From positions 1 through 37,146 of the forward strand of contig JABIRI010000150.1 of assembly GCA_018667915.1 (NCBI GenBank): a stretch of 37,146 nucleotides of DNA, read 5' to 3'. This document shows positions 7,586-15,516 of this stretch, in pieces; within the stretch, counting starts at the first letter, position 1, and the number at the start of each line of letters is the position of its first letter. Position numbers and translations under genes: made by a program. Source of the DNA: Opitutaceae bacterium. GTDB lineage: Bacteria; Verrucomicrobiota; Verrucomicrobiia; Opitutales; Opitutaceae. The notes beneath the pieces were generated by a model. It was not told where the DNA came from. It saw nothing but the letters and a program-made list of their open reading frames with translations, and made no database searches.

Positions 7586-7832
7586 TTTTACAGAAGGAAA
7601 CGAAGAGAACAAAGCCGGGAGGATGGAGTTATTTTGAAATACTGAATTTGGAAAGCGGTGTGCTGGCTCTGTTTTTCTCTGCTCCCTATTGTTCTTCAAT
7701 TGCCCTTCGGGGCACTCATTTCATCACCCCTTCGGGGCGCGCCTGTTCGGCGCACCATCTTCGCGCTTCCGCGCTTCGTGTGAAAATCAACGGTCCGTTA
7801 GCCCTTCGTTCTCTTCGTTACCTTCTGTGAAA
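7586..7832. repeat. Long inverted repeat bracketing the 3'-side mosaic; left arm is part of purine unit copy 4
   Basis: The arms 7586-7610 and 7808-7832 are inverted copies with about two mismatches (core ACAGAAGG.AACGAAGAGAAC). The left arm is the start of the fourth purine-rich unit (7585-7630). The interior holds the structured repeat copy B. The whole 247-bp block ends 23 bp before the 3' end of the symporter gene, so its transcript could form a large stem-loop downstream of that gene. Confidence 0.65.
7690..7783 (-). repeat. Structured interspersed repeat, copy B
   Basis: Reverse-complement counterpart of 5984-6075. Read on the minus strand it gives three clean hairpins in a row: GCGCC/GGCGC, GCCCC gaa GGGG, and TGCCC/GGGCA. 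The shared flanks ACGAAGCGCG and TTGAAGAACAA mark the element ends. Confidence 0.7.
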
Positions 7833-7854
7833 CTAGCAGTGGAGTGGATTATCT

Positions 7855-9297
7855 TTAGCTGGTCTCGGGTTTACGGCGGAAGCAGAAGGATATGCCTAAG
7901 GTTACGATGAGTGACCCGGTGGCGACCCAGAGGTTGGAGATGGCGGAGAAGGCGATCATCCAGCCGGCGACGGTGCCGAGGCCCATACCAAGGAGGACAC
8001 CCATGGGTCGAATTTGCCATTTATTCACCACGATCATCATACAGCCCACCATGGGTCCGAAGAAGGCGCCCATGATCGCCTGGGTGCTTTGAAACAACGA
8101 GCCCATGACCGTGGCAAATCCGGCGGCGGCGATCGCGAGCGCGCCCACCCCGACGGTGGCATAGCGTCCAAAGCGCAAGAGCTCTGCTTGGGTGCGGGCT
8201 CGTCCAAATCGCTCAAGCCAATCGTTGGTCAAGGTGCCGGCCAGCGCGATGATGCCGCTGGTCATACTGCTCATCGTGGCGGCGAGGATGGTAGCGATCA
8301 AGAGGCCAGCGATGCCGGGCGGCAGTTCGGTGGTGATAAAGTAGGCGAGGACCTGATCGGCGTTTTCCGGCAGGTTAGGGGCGGGGTGATTTTGAAACCA
8401 CACCCATAACAGTAGACCCGCTGAAACGAGTAAAACGCAGACAATGATCACGCCCCATGTATTGATGGCGAATGCCTTGGCCGCGGCCTGCGGCGACTCG
8501 GCAGCGTGGTAGCGTTGGAGCATCATCAGGTCGCCGGTGTAGCTGCCTAAGTTGCCGATCATCAGACCGATCACGACCGTCCAAAATGTGAGATCGACGG
8601 TGAGGTCGAAAGAGAAGTTAAAGAGGTTCAGCCGTTCGCCGACATCGAGCTGAGCGTAGATTTCGCCGATCGGGAGATCCAGTTTGTGGAGGATGAATCC
8701 AATGATGAATGCCATGCCCAGGGCCATGATACAGAACTGGATGGCATCAGTCACAATAACACTGCGAATGCCGCCGATCGCAGTATAGGCCGTGCAGGTA
8801 ACACCGATACTGATTACGATGGGCCAGAACCAGGAATCATCCAGGCCGGTCGCACCGATGAGCACCAAAGTAGGCGCGACCAGAATGGCGGCCATCCAAC
8901 CAATTCGTAGGAGAATAAACATGGCCGACAGACAAAGTCGGACCGGTGTCCCCAGACGCTCTTCAATGATGTCGTAAGGGTGATTACCGCCCCCGGCGAG
9001 GTAGCGGGGCAGGAACCAAAATCGCAGTAGCGCCCACGTGAGCGGAAACCCCAGCATGCCCATGACAATGCCTGCGCCGGCCGAGAATCCTACGCTCGTA
9101 TAGATCACATAGCTGACCCCGCTAAACAGCGTCGCAGCCATACTGAAGCCGACCATGATCATACCGAGTCGACCGGTGAAAGCGCCTTTCGAAGTAAAGA
9201 ACTCGTCGCTGTCTCCTTTCTTCCCGCGACTGGCGAGTCCCGCCCAGACGACACCGATGAGATAGAGAATGATTACAGCAATATCGAGTGGTCGCAT
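7855..9297 (-). CDS. SSS family sodium/solute symporter
   Basis: 480 aa with about 13 hydrophobic segments, the size and layout of sodium:solute symporters. It starts MRPLDIAVIILYLIGVVWAG (helix 1), followed by the loop DSDEFFTSKG. The conserved region MIMVGFSMAATLFSGVSY and later IGGIRSVIVTDAIQF are SSS hallmarks; the latter is the usual IGG..AVIWTD.IQ site. It would import a sugar, sugar acid or amino acid with sodium across the inner membrane. It is the last gene of the minus operon with SDRs and Gfo/Idh/MocA oxidoreductases (49-nt gap to the SDR), so it probably brings in their substrate. No clear ribosome binding site precedes the ATG at 9297. Confidence 0.93.
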   Translation of the reverse strand: MRPLDIAVIILYLIGVVWAGLASRGKKGDSDEFFTSKGAFTGRLGMIMVGFSMAATLFSGVSYVIYTSVGFSAGAGIVMGMLGFPLTWALLRFWFLPRYLAGGGNHPYDIIEERLGTPVRLCLSAMFILLRIGWMAAILVAPTLVLIGATGLDDSWFWPIVISIGVTCTAYTAIGGIRSVIVTDAIQFCIMALGMAFIIGFILHKLDLPIGEIYAQLDVGERLNLFNFSFDLTVDLTFWTVVIGLMIGNLGSYTGDLMMLQRYHAAESPQAAAKAFAINTWGVIIVCVLLVSAGLLLWVWFQNHPAPNLPENADQVLAYFITTELPPGIAGLLIATILAATMSSMTSGIIALAGTLTNDWLERFGRARTQAELLRFGRYATVGVGALAIAAAGFATVMGSLFQSTQAIMGAFFGPMVGCMMIVVNKWQIRPMGVLLGMGLGTVAGWMIAFSAISNLWVATGSLIVTLGISFCFRRKPETS

Positions 9298-9346
9298 TAA
9301 ACAGGGGTAGGGTGGAGTGACTTAACTTAGAGGTAGAAAGGGCGAC

Positions 9347-10126
9347 TTACCAACTGGTCCAGCCGCCGTCGACGACCAGACTGTGGCCCGTGACGTAGGA
9401 CGCACTATCGGAAAGCAAAAATAATGTAGGTCCCACGATTTCTTCATTCACGCCGCAGCGGTTGAGAGCGGTTTTAGCGTGCAGATCGGCGGCAAATTTA
9501 AGGTTGGCCTCCTGCACCGCGGGGGGAGGAAAGGGCCCGGGGGTGATGGCGTTGAAGCGCAAGTTGGCCGGACCGTAGTGGACGGCCAAATACCGGGTCA
9601 TCTGCAGGAGCGCCGCTTTGCTCGCGCCGTAGTCGATGGGATTGGGGGTCATTGGTTCGCTGTAGATCCGGGGATCGGGCGCGACCACCCCATACATGCT
9701 GGAGAAGACGACGATGTTGCCGGTGCCACGCGTTTTCATTTTTTCGGCGAGGGCCCGGCACAGGACGAATGCAGGAGCGAGTGAACGCGCAAAGGTGTTC
9801 TGGAAAATTTCGACAGGAAGATCCTCCAGCCGGTGCCCGCTGGAAGACGCAAATGCAAGGTGGGCGACACCATCGGGTAGGCCGTGTTGGACCACCAGCT
9901 GATCGATCGCGGCCGGGAGCGTGTCCGGGTCGTTGACGTCGAGCGTCACCGGGATGGTGCGTTGCAGGTCGTGTTCCCGGACGAGGGCCTCGGCCTTGCC
10001 GGGCAAGTCGATGCACACCACTTGGGCTGCTTCGGTGTCGAGCGCCCGGGTGATCGCCGAACCGAGATAGCCCGCGCCGCCGGTGATCCAGATTGATTTA
10101 CCAGCTAAATTGCGCGCGTAGCTCAT
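9347..10126 (-). CDS. SDR family oxidoreductase with altered NAG motif
   Basis: 259 aa. Cofactor motif TGGAGYLG at 15-22, FSSM with S142/S143, and IDYGASK giving Y166 and K170. The end SYVTGHSLVVDGGWTSW is typical of classical SDRs. The usual NAG after beta-4 is replaced by HLAFASSSG near 89-97, a variation seen in some extended-type or polyketide-type SDRs; the active-site S/Y/K is intact, so it should still reduce or oxidise. CIDLPGK after beta-2 has an acidic residue, favouring NAD over NADP. It lies 49 nt before the symporter gene and 117 nt after the next SDR, with a palindromic element in that gap. Confidence 0.92.
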   Translation of the reverse strand: MSYARNLAGKSIWITGGAGYLGSAITRALDTEAAQVVCIDLPGKAEALVREHDLQRTIPVTLDVNDPDTLPAAIDQLVVQHGLPDGVAHLAFASSSGHRLEDLPVEIFQNTFARSLAPAFVLCRALAEKMKTRGTGNIVVFSSMYGVVAPDPRIYSEPMTPNPIDYGASKAALLQMTRYLAVHYGPANLRFNAITPGPFPPPAVQEANLKFAADLHAKTALNRCGVNEEIVGPTLFLLSDSASYVTGHSLVVDGGWTSW

Positions 10127-10142
10127 GGGATTGATTTGCTTG

Positions 10143-10230
10143 AGGTAGGGACGGCCCGCTGGGCCGTCCGCCGATTGAATGGAGCGGGCTGAGAAGCAGG
10201 AGCGGACGGTCCGGCGTTCCGTCCCTACCT
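10143..10230. repeat. Second-family nested inverted repeat
   Basis: Two 29-nt arms (10143-10171 and 10202-10230) start and end alike (AGGTAGGGACGG and CCGTCCGC) and form an inverted pair; mismatches lie in the centre of the arms. The left arm is itself a perfect nine-base-pair hairpin with stem GGACGGCCC. It has the same doublet architecture as the five GTCGGGC elements but a different sequence. It lies between two SDR genes of one operon, where it could act as a processing or attenuation site. Confidence 0.85.
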
Positions 10231-10243
10231 TTGATGGCGTGAC

Positions 10244-11029
10244 TCATTTGGCGGTGTAGCCTCCGTCGATGGGGAGGTTGGCGCCGGTGATATAGGTGGA
10301 GGCGTCACTGAGGAGGAACACGACGCTGCCGCCGATTTCGGGAGCGTCAGCCATACGGCCGAGCATCGTCATTTTGCCGTAGCGTTCGAGGAAGGCGTCG
10401 GCTTGGGGTTTTTGCGGATTGTAGATACCTCCCGGTGAAACAACGTTTACCCGCACATTTTTGTCGCCGTAGTGGGAGGCGAGGTAGCGGGTGAGATTGA
10501 TCATGCCACCTTTGTGGAAAAAGTAGTCGGGTGCAGCTGACATGTTGGTGCCTTCGTAAAGCCAAGGGTTCATGCCGATGGTGCCCATTTGGGAGGCGAT
10601 GTTCACGATACTGCCGGAGCCCTTATCCGCCATAGCATCGCCGAAGGTGCGCACTGTCGCGAAGAATCCGGTGGCATTTACCTCCATGGAGGCGCGCCAG
10701 GTTTCGAGATCGCTATCGAAACCCGACATGGTGCGGCTCACGGCGTTAAATACGATGCCATCGACACGGCCGTGCTGAGCGAGCACGCGATCGCGTAGCG
10801 CTTGCAAGGATTCCTCGGAGCCGATGTCGACCTCGTCGACTTGCACCGCGTGACCCCGCGCTTGTTCGGAGGCGGCGAGGGCGGCGAGTGCCTCGCGATT
10901 GCGGGAGGCCACGATCAAGGTCGCGCCCGCCGTGGCCAACGCGTCGACTAACGCACGACCGAGGAGGCCGGTGCCGCCGAATTGGATAATAACTTTTCCG
11001 GAGAGCGAGAAGGAGGCGGGGTCAGACAT
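10244..11029 (-). CDS. SDR family oxidoreductase
   Basis: 261 aa classical SDR. Cofactor motif GGTGLLG at 18-24, with ASRNRE after beta-2 (the arginine suggests NADP). NAV at 95-97 replaces NAG, catalytic S146 in IASQMG, and YFFHK gives Y169 and K173. The end TYITGANLPIDGGYTAK is standard. Such enzymes in Gfo/Idh clusters oxidise sugars, sugar acids or polyols. The ATG at 11029 overlaps the 3' end of the oxidoreductase gene by 8 nt, so the two are coupled. Having two SDRs in one operon suggests successive oxidation steps or two epimeric substrates. Confidence 0.93.
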   Translation of the reverse strand: MSDPASFSLSGKVIIQFGGTGLLGRALVDALATAGATLIVASRNREALAALAASEQARGHAVQVDEVDIGSEESLQALRDRVLAQHGRVDGIVFNAVSRTMSGFDSDLETWRASMEVNATGFFATVRTFGDAMADKGSGSIVNIASQMGTIGMNPWLYEGTNMSAAPDYFFHKGGMINLTRYLASHYGDKNVRVNVVSPGGIYNPQKPQADAFLERYGKMTMLGRMADAPEIGGSVVFLLSDASTYITGANLPIDGGYTAK

Positions 11030-12005
11030 CGGCGGGGGCGTTTAACGAGATTTCGGAGAGGGGCACGACGCGGCCACCTTGTTCGCGGCTTAGTTTTCCG
11101 GCGATGACGAGCTGCATCAATTCGGTGGTTTCGGCGAAGGGGAAGGGAAGCTCACCGTTGCGTAAGTAGTCGACGAAAGCGACGAGTTGGGCCTTGAAGG
11201 CGTAGAAACTATCGGAGGATGCGGTCTGCACCCGGCCGGCGGTGCCACAGAGTTGCAGGCAACCAAATCCACCGAACATGTCTTGGTTGGCGATCACGAC
11301 GATATCGACGCCGCGTTGGTGGGTGAGGTGGACGACGTTGCGATCGATCGTGCCCGTGTTTTGAGCGGTTAGAAACCCCGGGCCCAGAATCGGGTAGATC
11401 GCTTCCAGTGCGTGGATGCCGTAGGTTTCCCAGGACTTCGCCGTGGTGATACTGACAAAGCGAAGGTCGCCGAGCTCTCGGGTCGATTCGCGATAAGGCA
11501 TGAACTCCTTCGTGTAGCGCATACTGCTGGAAGACATGATGGCGCGCCCTTCGCGAACCCACTGATTAAACGTCTGTAGATCAGGCGTATTGTCGGTGAG
11601 CGGTTTGTCGATGAAGACAGGTAAGCCTGCTTCGATGAAAGGTCGGGCACGCTCCACATGTTCGCTACCGATATCGGTGCCAATGATGACGGCATCGACC
11701 TCGCCAATGACGTCTTCAGGTGCCGCCACGACGTGCGGAATGTGTGAACACTTCGCGACGTGTTCGGCGGTGAATCCGCCTTCACCGGCGCAATGGATAT
11801 GGGTCACAGATGCGCCCGGGATGGGGATGGTTTCGGGCGGCTCCTTATTGAGATAGGCGGGGATACCGGGGAAAGGGCACTCGGCCGTCATGGCTTCGCG
11901 ATCGTAGCCATTGAACATGGCACTCCACGAATACGGGTGGCCGTTGCCGGGAGTGCAGCCGAGCATGGCGAGGCGAATATCATCGGGGTCGGGAACCAAT
12001 TTCAT
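11022..12005 (-). CDS. Gfo/Idh/MocA family oxidoreductase (unusual N-terminus)
   Basis: 327 aa from the ATG at 12005 (MKLVPDPDDIRLAMLGCTPG). The family motif appears as DKPL at 133-136, preceded by VDAVIIGTD, where the dinucleotide-binding domain ends. The usual G.G..G loop is replaced by LGCTPGNGHPYSW, so cofactor binding may differ. The sequence SSSSMRYTKEF and the motif HALE near 215 fit the C-terminal alpha/beta substrate domain. A longer reading from an ATG at 12035 would overlap the preceding gene and adds only MPRHWPPPLT, so 12005 is preferred (2 nt after the previous stop). Members oxidise sugars or cyclitols with NAD(P). Second gene of the minus operon from 13024. Confidence 0.85.
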   Translation of the reverse strand: MKLVPDPDDIRLAMLGCTPGNGHPYSWSAMFNGYDREAMTAECPFPGIPAYLNKEPPETIPIPGASVTHIHCAGEGGFTAEHVAKCSHIPHVVAAPEDVIGEVDAVIIGTDIGSEHVERARPFIEAGLPVFIDKPLTDNTPDLQTFNQWVREGRAIMSSSSMRYTKEFMPYRESTRELGDLRFVSITTAKSWETYGIHALEAIYPILGPGFLTAQNTGTIDRNVVHLTHQRGVDIVVIANQDMFGGFGCLQLCGTAGRVQTASSDSFYAFKAQLVAFVDYLRNGELPFPFAETTELMQLVIAGKLSREQGGRVVPLSEISLNAPADV

Positions 12006-12007
12006 GG

Positions 12008-13024
12008 TTAGGGGAGGGGGCCAATGTCTTGGCAATTTAGCCGCTGACCGGAATCAGCGGATGCGAGCGCGGTGAGATTGAAGCGAAGGGTTTGGATGGC
12101 GTCGTCGAGACTGCACAAGCGAGCGGGTAGGCCTTCCATTTGATCGAGAAACGCCGCCGCCTGGTCTTGGAAATGGGAGTCGCGATCGGGCACGGCGCCG
12201 TCGTGCCACGTCCAGTTTTCCTCACCGAGCATTAATACGCCCCAACGTTGGTGATGGTATTCAATCTTCACGGTGCCCTCAGCGGTATGGAACTGCAGGG
12301 TGCTTTCGGACGGGGCCTGAAATTGATTCAGCGCATAACTTACCAACACTTCGCCGTGACGCGCGCTGATGTTGACCGTGTCTTCGATATCGACGCGCGG
12401 CAGCGCTTGATGAGCACAGTCGCAATACAAGGAATCGGTCGGGCCGATCACACTCTCGACGAAATTAGCCGTATGGGTGATGGCATCCTGGATGACACCG
12501 CCGCCCGTCTCGCGGCGGGCGTAGTAAGTTTGGGAGTAATGCGCGGTGTGCGCCGGCCGACCGGTAGGGAAATGACCCCCGCCGGAAAAGGTCACGTGCT
12601 TGATGTCGCCAAGCGCATTACTTTTCAGGAATTCACGCGCCGCTGTCAGGAATGGAAACGTATGTTGCACGTAAGCCACGGCGATTTGGGTGCCAGATTC
12701 GGCGACGGCTTTTTGCAGTGCCGGAATTTCGTTCAAGTCAACGGCCAGTGGTTTCTCGATGAGCACGTGTTTGCCGGCTCGTAGCGCGGCCAGAGCCATG
12801 GGGATATGCAATGGCGGCGGGGTGCAAATTACGACTGCGTCTGAAATTTCATTCAGAGCCTTTTCGTAGTCTGCGTGCATCTTCACGTTATACTGGTCCG
12901 CCAAGGTTGAGCGCAGTTCTTGGCTCGGATCGCAGCCGGATACGTTGGCGCGCCCGGTTTTTTGAAAGCACCGCAAATGGCGTTCGCCGATACTGCCGCA
13001 GCCGACCACGAGAACAGAATACAT
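12008..13024 (-). CDS. Gfo/Idh/MocA family oxidoreductase
   Basis: 338 aa from the ATG at 13024. Rossmann motif VVGCGSIGERH at 6-16, VVICTPPPLH at 64-73, and the family motif IEKPLAVD at 89-96 with K91. ETGGGVIQDAITHTANF near 170-185 carries the catalytic histidine region. These enzymes oxidise or reduce sugars, cyclitols or amino sugars. The frame is open upstream to 13120, but only the sequence from MYSVLVVGCG fits the fold, so 13024 is used. A candidate operator (13038-13051) sits 13 bp upstream. First gene of the minus operon that ends with the symporter, and divergent from the secreted-enzyme operon, so the two could share control. Confidence 0.92.
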   Translation of the reverse strand: MYSVLVVGCGSIGERHLRCFQKTGRANVSGCDPSQELRSTLADQYNVKMHADYEKALNEISDAVVICTPPPLHIPMALAALRAGKHVLIEKPLAVDLNEIPALQKAVAESGTQIAVAYVQHTFPFLTAAREFLKSNALGDIKHVTFSGGGHFPTGRPAHTAHYSQTYYARRETGGGVIQDAITHTANFVESVIGPTDSLYCDCAHQALPRVDIEDTVNISARHGEVLVSYALNQFQAPSESTLQFHTAEGTVKIEYHHQRWGVLMLGEENWTWHDGAVPDRDSHFQDQAAAFLDQMEGLPARLCSLDDAIQTLRFNLTALASADSGQRLNCQDIGPLP

Positions 13025-13037
13025 CACAAAGGGGAGG

Positions 13038-13051
13038 AATGAAAATTCATC
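13038..13051. promoter_or_regulatory. Candidate operator palindrome, site 2
   Basis: AATGAAAATTCATC matches the ATGAAWWTTCAT core found at 2631 and 23568. It lies 13 bp from the start of the minus-strand oxidoreductase operon and about 154 bp from the plus-strand secreted-enzyme operon, so one factor could control both. Inference from recurrence. Confidence 0.5.
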
Positions 13052-13205
13052 GAAAGGGAGAGGAAGGTGTCGCGAAAGCGGCCGCGCCAAAATTAAGGGG
13101 GTATCGGCTTGGCCCACCATTGCGCTTGGGTGTCTTCACGCAAAATAAAACTGAAAATCTCGCTCATCGCTTGCGGCCAGAGAAGTGAGTCTTGAAGATC
13201 CGCGC

Positions 13206-14663
13206 ATGAACTCCCCGTTACCCCTCTTGGCGGCGATCACTGGTTTGACGACCTCCGTGATTTCAGCGCAGGTGCTGGAGATTGGTTCGCAACGCGAACT
13301 GATGATTGACCATCACTTGATCGATTCATTGCAAGGTGTGGAATTGCGGTTGCAAGAACCCCACAATGAAGGTGTCGCGTTCGCGTTTGATCGACCGCAT
13401 GAGGGGCTCTTTAGCGGGTATGTCACGATCGTGACGCTACCCGGCGGGGCAGGGTATCGCGCTTATTACCGCGGATTACCGGTGTTGGCCCGAGCGGGGG
13501 CACCGGAAGAGTCCACGTCCTACGCGGAATCGAAAGATGGTATCACGTGGACCAAACCGACTGACAATGTCACCCTGCGCGATGAGCGTTGGGTCACGCA
13601 CAACCTTTCCGTTTTCTACGATGCCAAACCCGGGGTGCCGGATGACGAACGGTGGAAAGGCATCGGCGGACTCAATACGTCTGGGCTGATTCGGGTGGTT
13701 TCAGCCGATGGTCTGACTTGGCGCAAACCCTGGGGCGACGATCCGATCCTGCCGGCGATTCCGGAGGAGCGGAAGATGTATCGTTATGATTCTCAGAATC
13801 TCGCGTTTTGGTCGGAGTCGGAGGAACAGTATGTGTGCTACTTTCGTCATGTGCGCGCGGTGCCGGGAATGGGTGATCGCGTGCGATTGATCGGTCGAGC
13901 CACGAGCCCAGATTTCATTAACTGGACTGACGAAGGAGAAATGTCATTTCGCCGCGCCGATGGTTCGGCGGCGACCGTCGAGCACCTCTATACCAACCAG
14001 ACCTCCCCCTACGCGCGCGCGCCTCATCTCTATGTGGCCATCGCGGCACGTTTTCTTCCGGGCCGCCAGGTGCTCAACGACGCCGAGGCGAAGGAGGTTG
14101 GGGTAAGTCCCGAGTATTTTAACGACATCTCTGATAGCGTGCTGATGACGACGCGCGGTGGCACCGTCTACGATCGCACGTTTATGGAAGGATTCGCTCG
14201 GCCAGGAATCGGATTGGGCAATTGGACTTCCCGCACGAATTATCCGGCGCTGAATGTCATTCAAACGGGACCGACAGAAATGTCGTTCTTTGTGCAAAAA
14301 GGCTATGGTCAACCCGATCACCGGTTGGAGCGGTATTCGCTGCGGCTCGATGGGTTCGCCGCGTTACATGCCGGCTACGACGGTGGAGAGATGGTGACCA
14401 AACCCTTCACGTTTTCGGGCGAAGAGCTGGAGATCAATTATGCGACCTCCGCGGCGGGGAGCCTGCGCTTCGAGTTGCAGGACGAATATGGTGTTGCTCT
14501 TCCGGGTTACGCGCTGGCGGATTCGCGCGAGATCATTGGTGACCAAATCGCGCGCACCGTGGCTTGGACCGGAGGCACCAGTGTGAAGGCCCTCGCCGGT
14601 AAAACTGTCCGCCTGCGTGTCGTGCTGAAGGATGCCGATTTGTTTTCACTTCGATTCCTATGA
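13206..14663 (+). CDS. Exported glycosidase-like beta-propeller protein, paralogue 1
   Basis: 485 aa from the ATG at 13206. MNSPLPLLAAITGLTTSVIS is a short signal peptide; a start 7 codons earlier would place charged residues before it. It belongs with 16714-18234 and 26920-28563. Shared landmarks with the latter are IGSQREL.(I/V)D, YAES.DGI.W.KP, YDSQNLAFW, a LYTN...PY.RAPHL block, SDSVLMTTR, and the tail RYSLRLDGF...VTKPF.F. followed by ATSAAGSLRFELQDE. The repeated DGI.W strands look like blades of a five-bladed propeller as in GH32/GH43-type enzymes. I do not recognise an assigned GH family, and catalytic residues cannot be named with confidence. The TGA overlaps the next ATG by 4 nt. First gene of the five-gene export operon. 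Confidence 0.8.
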   Translation: MNSPLPLLAAITGLTTSVISAQVLEIGSQRELMIDHHLIDSLQGVELRLQEPHNEGVAFAFDRPHEGLFSGYVTIVTLPGGAGYRAYYRGLPVLARAGAPEESTSYAESKDGITWTKPTDNVTLRDERWVTHNLSVFYDAKPGVPDDERWKGIGGLNTSGLIRVVSADGLTWRKPWGDDPILPAIPEERKMYRYDSQNLAFWSESEEQYVCYFRHVRAVPGMGDRVRLIGRATSPDFINWTDEGEMSFRRADGSAATVEHLYTNQTSPYARAPHLYVAIAARFLPGRQVLNDAEAKEVGVSPEYFNDISDSVLMTTRGGTVYDRTFMEGFARPGIGLGNWTSRTNYPALNVIQTGPTEMSFFVQKGYGQPDHRLERYSLRLDGFAALHAGYDGGEMVTKPFTFSGEELEINYATSAAGSLRFELQDEYGVALPGYALADSREIIGDQIARTVAWTGGTSVKALAGKTVRLRVVLKDADLFSLRFL

Positions 14664-15511
14664 AGTGGAGCGAAATCAAGTCGGTGGGCTGGAGTGCTCT
14701 AGCCCTGCTGATGCTCGGAACGAACCTCGTTGCCGCCGCTGATAAGGAGCCGGTATTGGCGCGAGGAGTAACTGAATCGGGCGTGGCTTATGGGGTTTGG
14801 GGATACCCCGTTGAGGGGCCGTCTCCGGTGCTGATTAATTTGGGGAGCACCATCGATGATATTTTAGGCAGTGCCTATTATAGGCAGTCCGGAAATGAGT
14901 TGGCGGAGCGCGGTTACTTGAGTGTGTCGATCGATATCCCGGGACACGGTGATCAGCACCGATCGGGCGAGCCGGAGGGGTTGAAGGCCTGGCGTTTTCG
15001 CTCGGATCGGAACGAGAACTTTGTCACGGCCAACAACCGACGATTGGCGGACGTGATTGATCACCTGATCAGCACCGGCGTGGCAGATACAAAGCGCATT
15101 GCCGTCTGCGGGACCTCGCGAGGCGGCTTCCTTGCGCTTCATTTTGCGGCTTTCGATTCGCGCGTGTCGGTGGTCGCGGCCTTTGCGCCGGTGACAGATT
15201 TGTTGGTTTTGCGCGAGTTTGATGGAACGGATGAGGTGAGTGTGGTGAATGAGCTGGCGACGGAAAAACTGGCCGACCGTTTGAGGAGTAAATCGGTATG
15301 GATCATTATCGGAGATCGCGACGAACGGGTGGGCACGGATGAAGCGATCGCAACTGCTCGGGCCATCACGCGAGCAGCTTTAAATCACGGACAGTCGAGC
15401 CAGGTTGAGCTGCACGTATTGCCGGAACCGAAGGGACACACCACACCGCAAGGTGCAGCGGCGATGGCTGCCACATGGATTTATCAACAGCACCAAATCG
15501 AAACGGAGTAA
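14660..15511 (+). CDS. Exported alpha/beta hydrolase (dienelactone hydrolase / prolyl oligopeptidase-like)
   Basis: 283 aa. Signal peptide up to about LVAAA (residues 11-27). Alpha/beta hydrolase core: IDIPGHGDQH at 91-100, nucleophile motif CGTSRGG with S153, acid D219 or D221 in IIGDRDERVGTD, and H260 in EPKGHTT. A serine esterase or peptidase active outside the cytoplasm is expected. In a polysaccharide operon, removing acetyl, feruloyl or methyl esters from sugars is a sensible guess, not shown. Coupled by ATGA overlap to the upstream propeller gene, and followed 5 nt later by the BNR protein, so expression of the three is linked. Confidence 0.85.
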   Translation: MKWSEIKSVGWSALALLMLGTNLVAAADKEPVLARGVTESGVAYGVWGYPVEGPSPVLINLGSTIDDILGSAYYRQSGNELAERGYLSVSIDIPGHGDQHRSGEPEGLKAWRFRSDRNENFVTANNRRLADVIDHLISTGVADTKRIAVCGTSRGGFLALHFAAFDSRVSVVAAFAPVTDLLVLREFDGTDEVSVVNELATEKLADRLRSKSVWIIIGDRDERVGTDEAIATARAITRAALNHGQSSQVELHVLPEPKGHTTPQGAAAMAATWIYQQHQIETE

Positions 15512-15516
15512 CTGAC

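Noticed and set aside
7165-7854. Small genes within the repeat mosaic
   Set aside because: Short open frames here cross repeat boundaries, have no ribosome binding site and show no conserved protein-like composition.
12842-12851. TGAAATTTCA palindrome resembling the candidate operator
   Set aside because: It lies inside the coding sequence of an oxidoreductase and lacks the outer A/T pair of the three intergenic sites.
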